In this document: in pieces, positions 14,689 to 15,686 of the stretch
Numbering within the stretch: the first letter of the stretch is position 1
Layout of the letters: each line of letters opens with the position of its first letter
Origin: Methanothrix sp.
GTDB lineage: Archaea; Halobacteriota; Methanosarcinia; Methanotrichales; Methanotrichaceae
NCBI GenBank assembly: GCA_012798025.1
Contig: JAAZNX010000165.1
Coordinates: forward strand, 1-15,686
Length of the DNA stretch: 15,686 bases
Direction: 5' to 3'
Position numbers and translations under genes: made by a program
Notes under the pieces: model-generated
What the model saw: only the letters and a program-made list of their open reading frames with translations
Told to the model about the DNA's origin: nothing
Databases searched by the model: none

Positions 14689-15018
14689 TCAGATCTTCAA
14701 CTCATCAAGTATCTTTAGAACAACTACCGATCCGTAGGCAACACCGGGTCCCCCTGCCATCAATATGGCAGCACCAGTTGCCTCCAGGATCTCCTGACGA
14801 CTAGCCCCCAGTTTCGCTGCCATAGGCACGTGATTCCACAGGCAGTACTCACACTTGAGGGCAACGGCGATCGCTACCAATATCAGTTCCTTGGTTTTTG
14901 TGTCTAGTGCCCCATCCTTGGTGGCTTCATCGTGTAGTTGCTTCAACGCCTTCGCCACGTCTGGCATTTCTTTTTCCAATGCAGCCATTCTCTCTTGTAT
15001 ATCTATTCTCTGATTCAT
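14689..15018 (-). CDS. Carboxymuconolactone decarboxylase/AhpD-like protein
   Basis: A protein of 109 residues from this start. The core helix motif CEYCLWNH gives the redox pair C56-X2-C59 with H63, as in AhpD-type thiol peroxidase/disulfide reductases of the carboxymuconolactone decarboxylase family. It is preceded by KTKELILVAIAVALK and followed by AAKLGASRQEILEATGAAILMAGGPG, both typical. A role in peroxide defence or thiol redox chemistry is the usual inference for methanogens; decarboxylase activity is unlikely. An upstream in-frame ATG at 15030 would add four residues. I prefer 15018 because GGGTGAT lies 3 bases upstream of it. The 15018 ATG also overlaps the TGA of a small upstream frame (ATGA). 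Confidence 0.85.
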   Translation of the reverse strand: MNQRIDIQERMAALEKEMPDVAKALKQLHDEATKDGALDTKTKELILVAIAVALKCEYCLWNHVPMAAKLGASRQEILEATGAAILMAGGPGVAYGSVVVLKILDELKI

Positions 15019-15116
15019 GCTATCACCCATACTGCAAGGGTGTATTCAGTTTTTGCCAAGATCTTCTCGAACACCATATTATGGATCAGGATTACACTGT
15101 TGCTTATGGCATGCAT
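15015..15116 (-). CDS. Possible 33-residue upstream ORF coupled to the AhpD-like gene
   Basis: An open frame from ATG 15116 encodes MHAISNSVILIHNMVFEKIL and 13 further residues. Its TGA overlaps the start of the AhpD-like gene as ATGA, the same arrangement as in the coupled operon at 12840 and 11968. No family is recognised and no ribosome site precedes its ATG. It may be a real small gene, a leader peptide, or the frameshifted end of the preceding Alba-like fragment. Confidence 0.25.
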   Translation of the reverse strand: MHAISNSVILIHNMVFEKILAKTEYTLAVWVIA

Positions 15117-15244
15117 ATTCTCCGCCAGCACAAATTCTCATCGACTGCTTTCATAATATCAACCGCTCTGGCAATGGCAGACTTGCCAGAGCGTTTCATC
15201 AGTACAGTTAATGTAGGCTGGCTGCCGAATAATTCCAAGGAGAC
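15104..15244 (-). pseudogene. Short frame with local Alba-like similarity, probably decayed
   Basis: A minus-strand frame between stop codons reads ...LELFGSQPTLTVLMKRSGKS, then AIARAVDIMKAVDENL before ending at 15104. The stretch KRSGKSAIARAVDIMKAV resembles the archaeal chromatin protein Alba around its nucleic-acid-binding loop (K-A-R-G-x-A-I-x-R-A-V-D). The Alba N-terminus and the C-terminal strands are absent, and no ribosome site precedes TTG 15238 or ATG 15199. A remnant or a chance match are both possible. The adjacent frame at 15015-15116 could be its continuation after a frameshift. Confidence 0.25.
15164..15193. repeat. Perfect 11-bp hairpin upstream of the AhpD-like gene
   Basis: CGCTCTGGCAA (15164-15174) and TTGCCAGAGCG (15183-15193) are perfect inverted arms with an 8-base loop. 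This is a stable G/C-rich stem inside the Alba-like frame, about 150 bases upstream of the AhpD-like start. No T-run follows on either strand, so a simple terminator is unlikely. Confidence 0.6.
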
Positions 15245-15253
15245 TTAATCATA

Positions 15254-15265
15254 TTTATTAATAAA
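15254..15265. promoter_or_regulatory. Palindromic TATA-like element TTTATTAATAAA
   Basis: A perfect 12-base palindrome between the Sm-like gene and the small frames upstream of the AhpD-like gene. Leftward it would start transcription near 15230, ahead of the Alba-like fragment. No rightward gene follows. Confidence 0.35.
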
Positions 15266-15409
15266 TCTTTTGCTTCATGTATTATCAAGTCGGCTTTAGT
15301 TCCCGGACCTTATTTCGGCGTCGTGGCGAATGCTTTTATTAAAAGCTCATTCAAGTTGCTGCTGCTCAACTCATTGCTCATCTGTGAGGGGGTTTGCAGT
15401 CAAATCAAT

Positions 15410-15686
15410 TCAGGTCGTTTCTGCTCCCTCAGTAGCTTTCAGTCGCTTCTGTTTCTTTGCATATTCCAACCTGAAATTCTCGAAGGACTTTACATAGCTC
15501 TGGACGTCCACGTTATGCACGGTTATCATGCAGACATATTCCAGATCAATCAAAATTGGATCATCGGAATGCGTTGAACCCTTAATGGAATTCAACAGGA
15601 TATTGCAGCCATCGAATCCGATCAATTGCCCGCTTATGTCTTTGTTGATACTATCTTTGAAAGTAACTTCAACAGTCTTATTTAGG
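15410..15686 (-). CDS. Sm-like (LSm) protein, N-terminus beyond the window edge
   Basis: The frame is open to the window edge, so only the last 91 residues are visible. LNKTVEVTFKDSINKDISGQ and LIGFDGCNILLNSIKG match the Sm1 pattern of archaeal Sm-like proteins (strand, charged turn, G-x-L-x-G-F-D, N-x-x-L). DPILIDLEYVCMITVHN fits the Sm2 strand pair. An extended basic C-terminal tail follows (FRLEYAKKQKRLKATEG). Sm-like proteins form six- or seven-membered rings that bind U-rich RNA. The Sm2 signature is imperfect: the common R-G/K-G dipeptide is replaced by DLEY, so the RNA-binding pocket may differ. A start at the internal TTG (15625) would remove strand 1 and is unlikely. Assignment is by eye and moderate. 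Confidence 0.5.
   Translation of the reverse strand, partial: LNKTVEVTFKDSINKDISGQLIGFDGCNILLNSIKGSTHSDDPILIDLEYVCMITVHNVDVQSYVKSFENFRLEYAKKQKRLKATEGAETT

Noticed and set aside
15310..15381. 23-codon minus-strand frame starting MSNELSSSNLNELL
   Set aside because: It has no ribosome site, is too short to judge, and no family is recognised.
1..15686. CRISPR array, rRNA or tRNA gene, replication origin
   Set aside because: No regularly spaced repeats, no rRNA-like or complete tRNA-like sequence, and no clustered origin-recognition-box pattern was seen on either strand.

Overview
The window looks like chromosomal DNA of a methanogenic euryarchaeon. It has the large subunit of the archaeal D-family DNA polymerase (DP2), two adjacent methanogenesis-marker genes (Mmp2 and Mmp4/MtxX families), archaeal TATA-box promoters, and exported proteins rich in N-X-S/T sequons. 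The style of the secreted proteins and the IS66-type transposase remnants suggest Methanosarcinales, perhaps Methanothrix (Methanosaeta). That genus assignment is inference.

Layout. 1-575: decayed 5' part of an IS66-type transposase gene. 755-1552 (-): sequon-rich exported protein with a DNRLRE/CBM96-like domain. 1650-5030 (-): polC (DP2), complete, without intein, apparently starting at TTG. 5031-5516: AT-rich divergent promoter region. 5517-7285 (+): mmp2-mmp4 pair. 7378-7860 (-): small exported protein. 7861-8564: about 700 bases without an intact gene, holding a 213-bp inverted-repeat element and the decayed 3' end of a second IS66-type transposase. 8565-10384 (+): COG1237-type metallo-beta-lactamase-fold protein followed by a COG0731-type radical SAM protein. 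10423-11013 (-): exported protein. 11114-13094 (-): tightly coupled three-gene operon encoding DUF5320 and two MinD-type ATPases, each with an inserted two-cluster ferredoxin domain. 13237-13701 (+): divergent DUF134 helix-turn-helix protein. 13702-14215: about 500 bases with no recognised gene. 14216-14602 (-): zinc-ribbon/winged-helix protein. 14689-15018 (-): AhpD/carboxymuconolactone-decarboxylase-like protein with two small upstream reading frames. 15410-15686 (-): C-terminal part of an Sm-like protein cut by the window edge.

The most system-like part is about 10.4-13.7 kb. DUF134 (candidate regulator) faces a DUF5320-ATPase-ATPase operon across a 142-bp control region with a 7+7 dyad (TTAAGAC-N6-GTCTTAA) and a shared AT-rich core promoter. 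The metallo-beta-lactamase-fold and radical SAM genes lie nearby. This resembles the anaerobe gene sets built around ferredoxin-containing MinD ATPases and NifX/'orange protein' cofactor carriers, but no NifX-like carrier is encoded here. DUF134 and DUF5320 both end in a predicted coiled coil, and the exported protein at 10423-11013 shares a 10-base leader motif at identical spacing with DUF134. A redox- or metal-cofactor ATPase module with its own regulator is the best candidate for a poorly described system; its function is inference.
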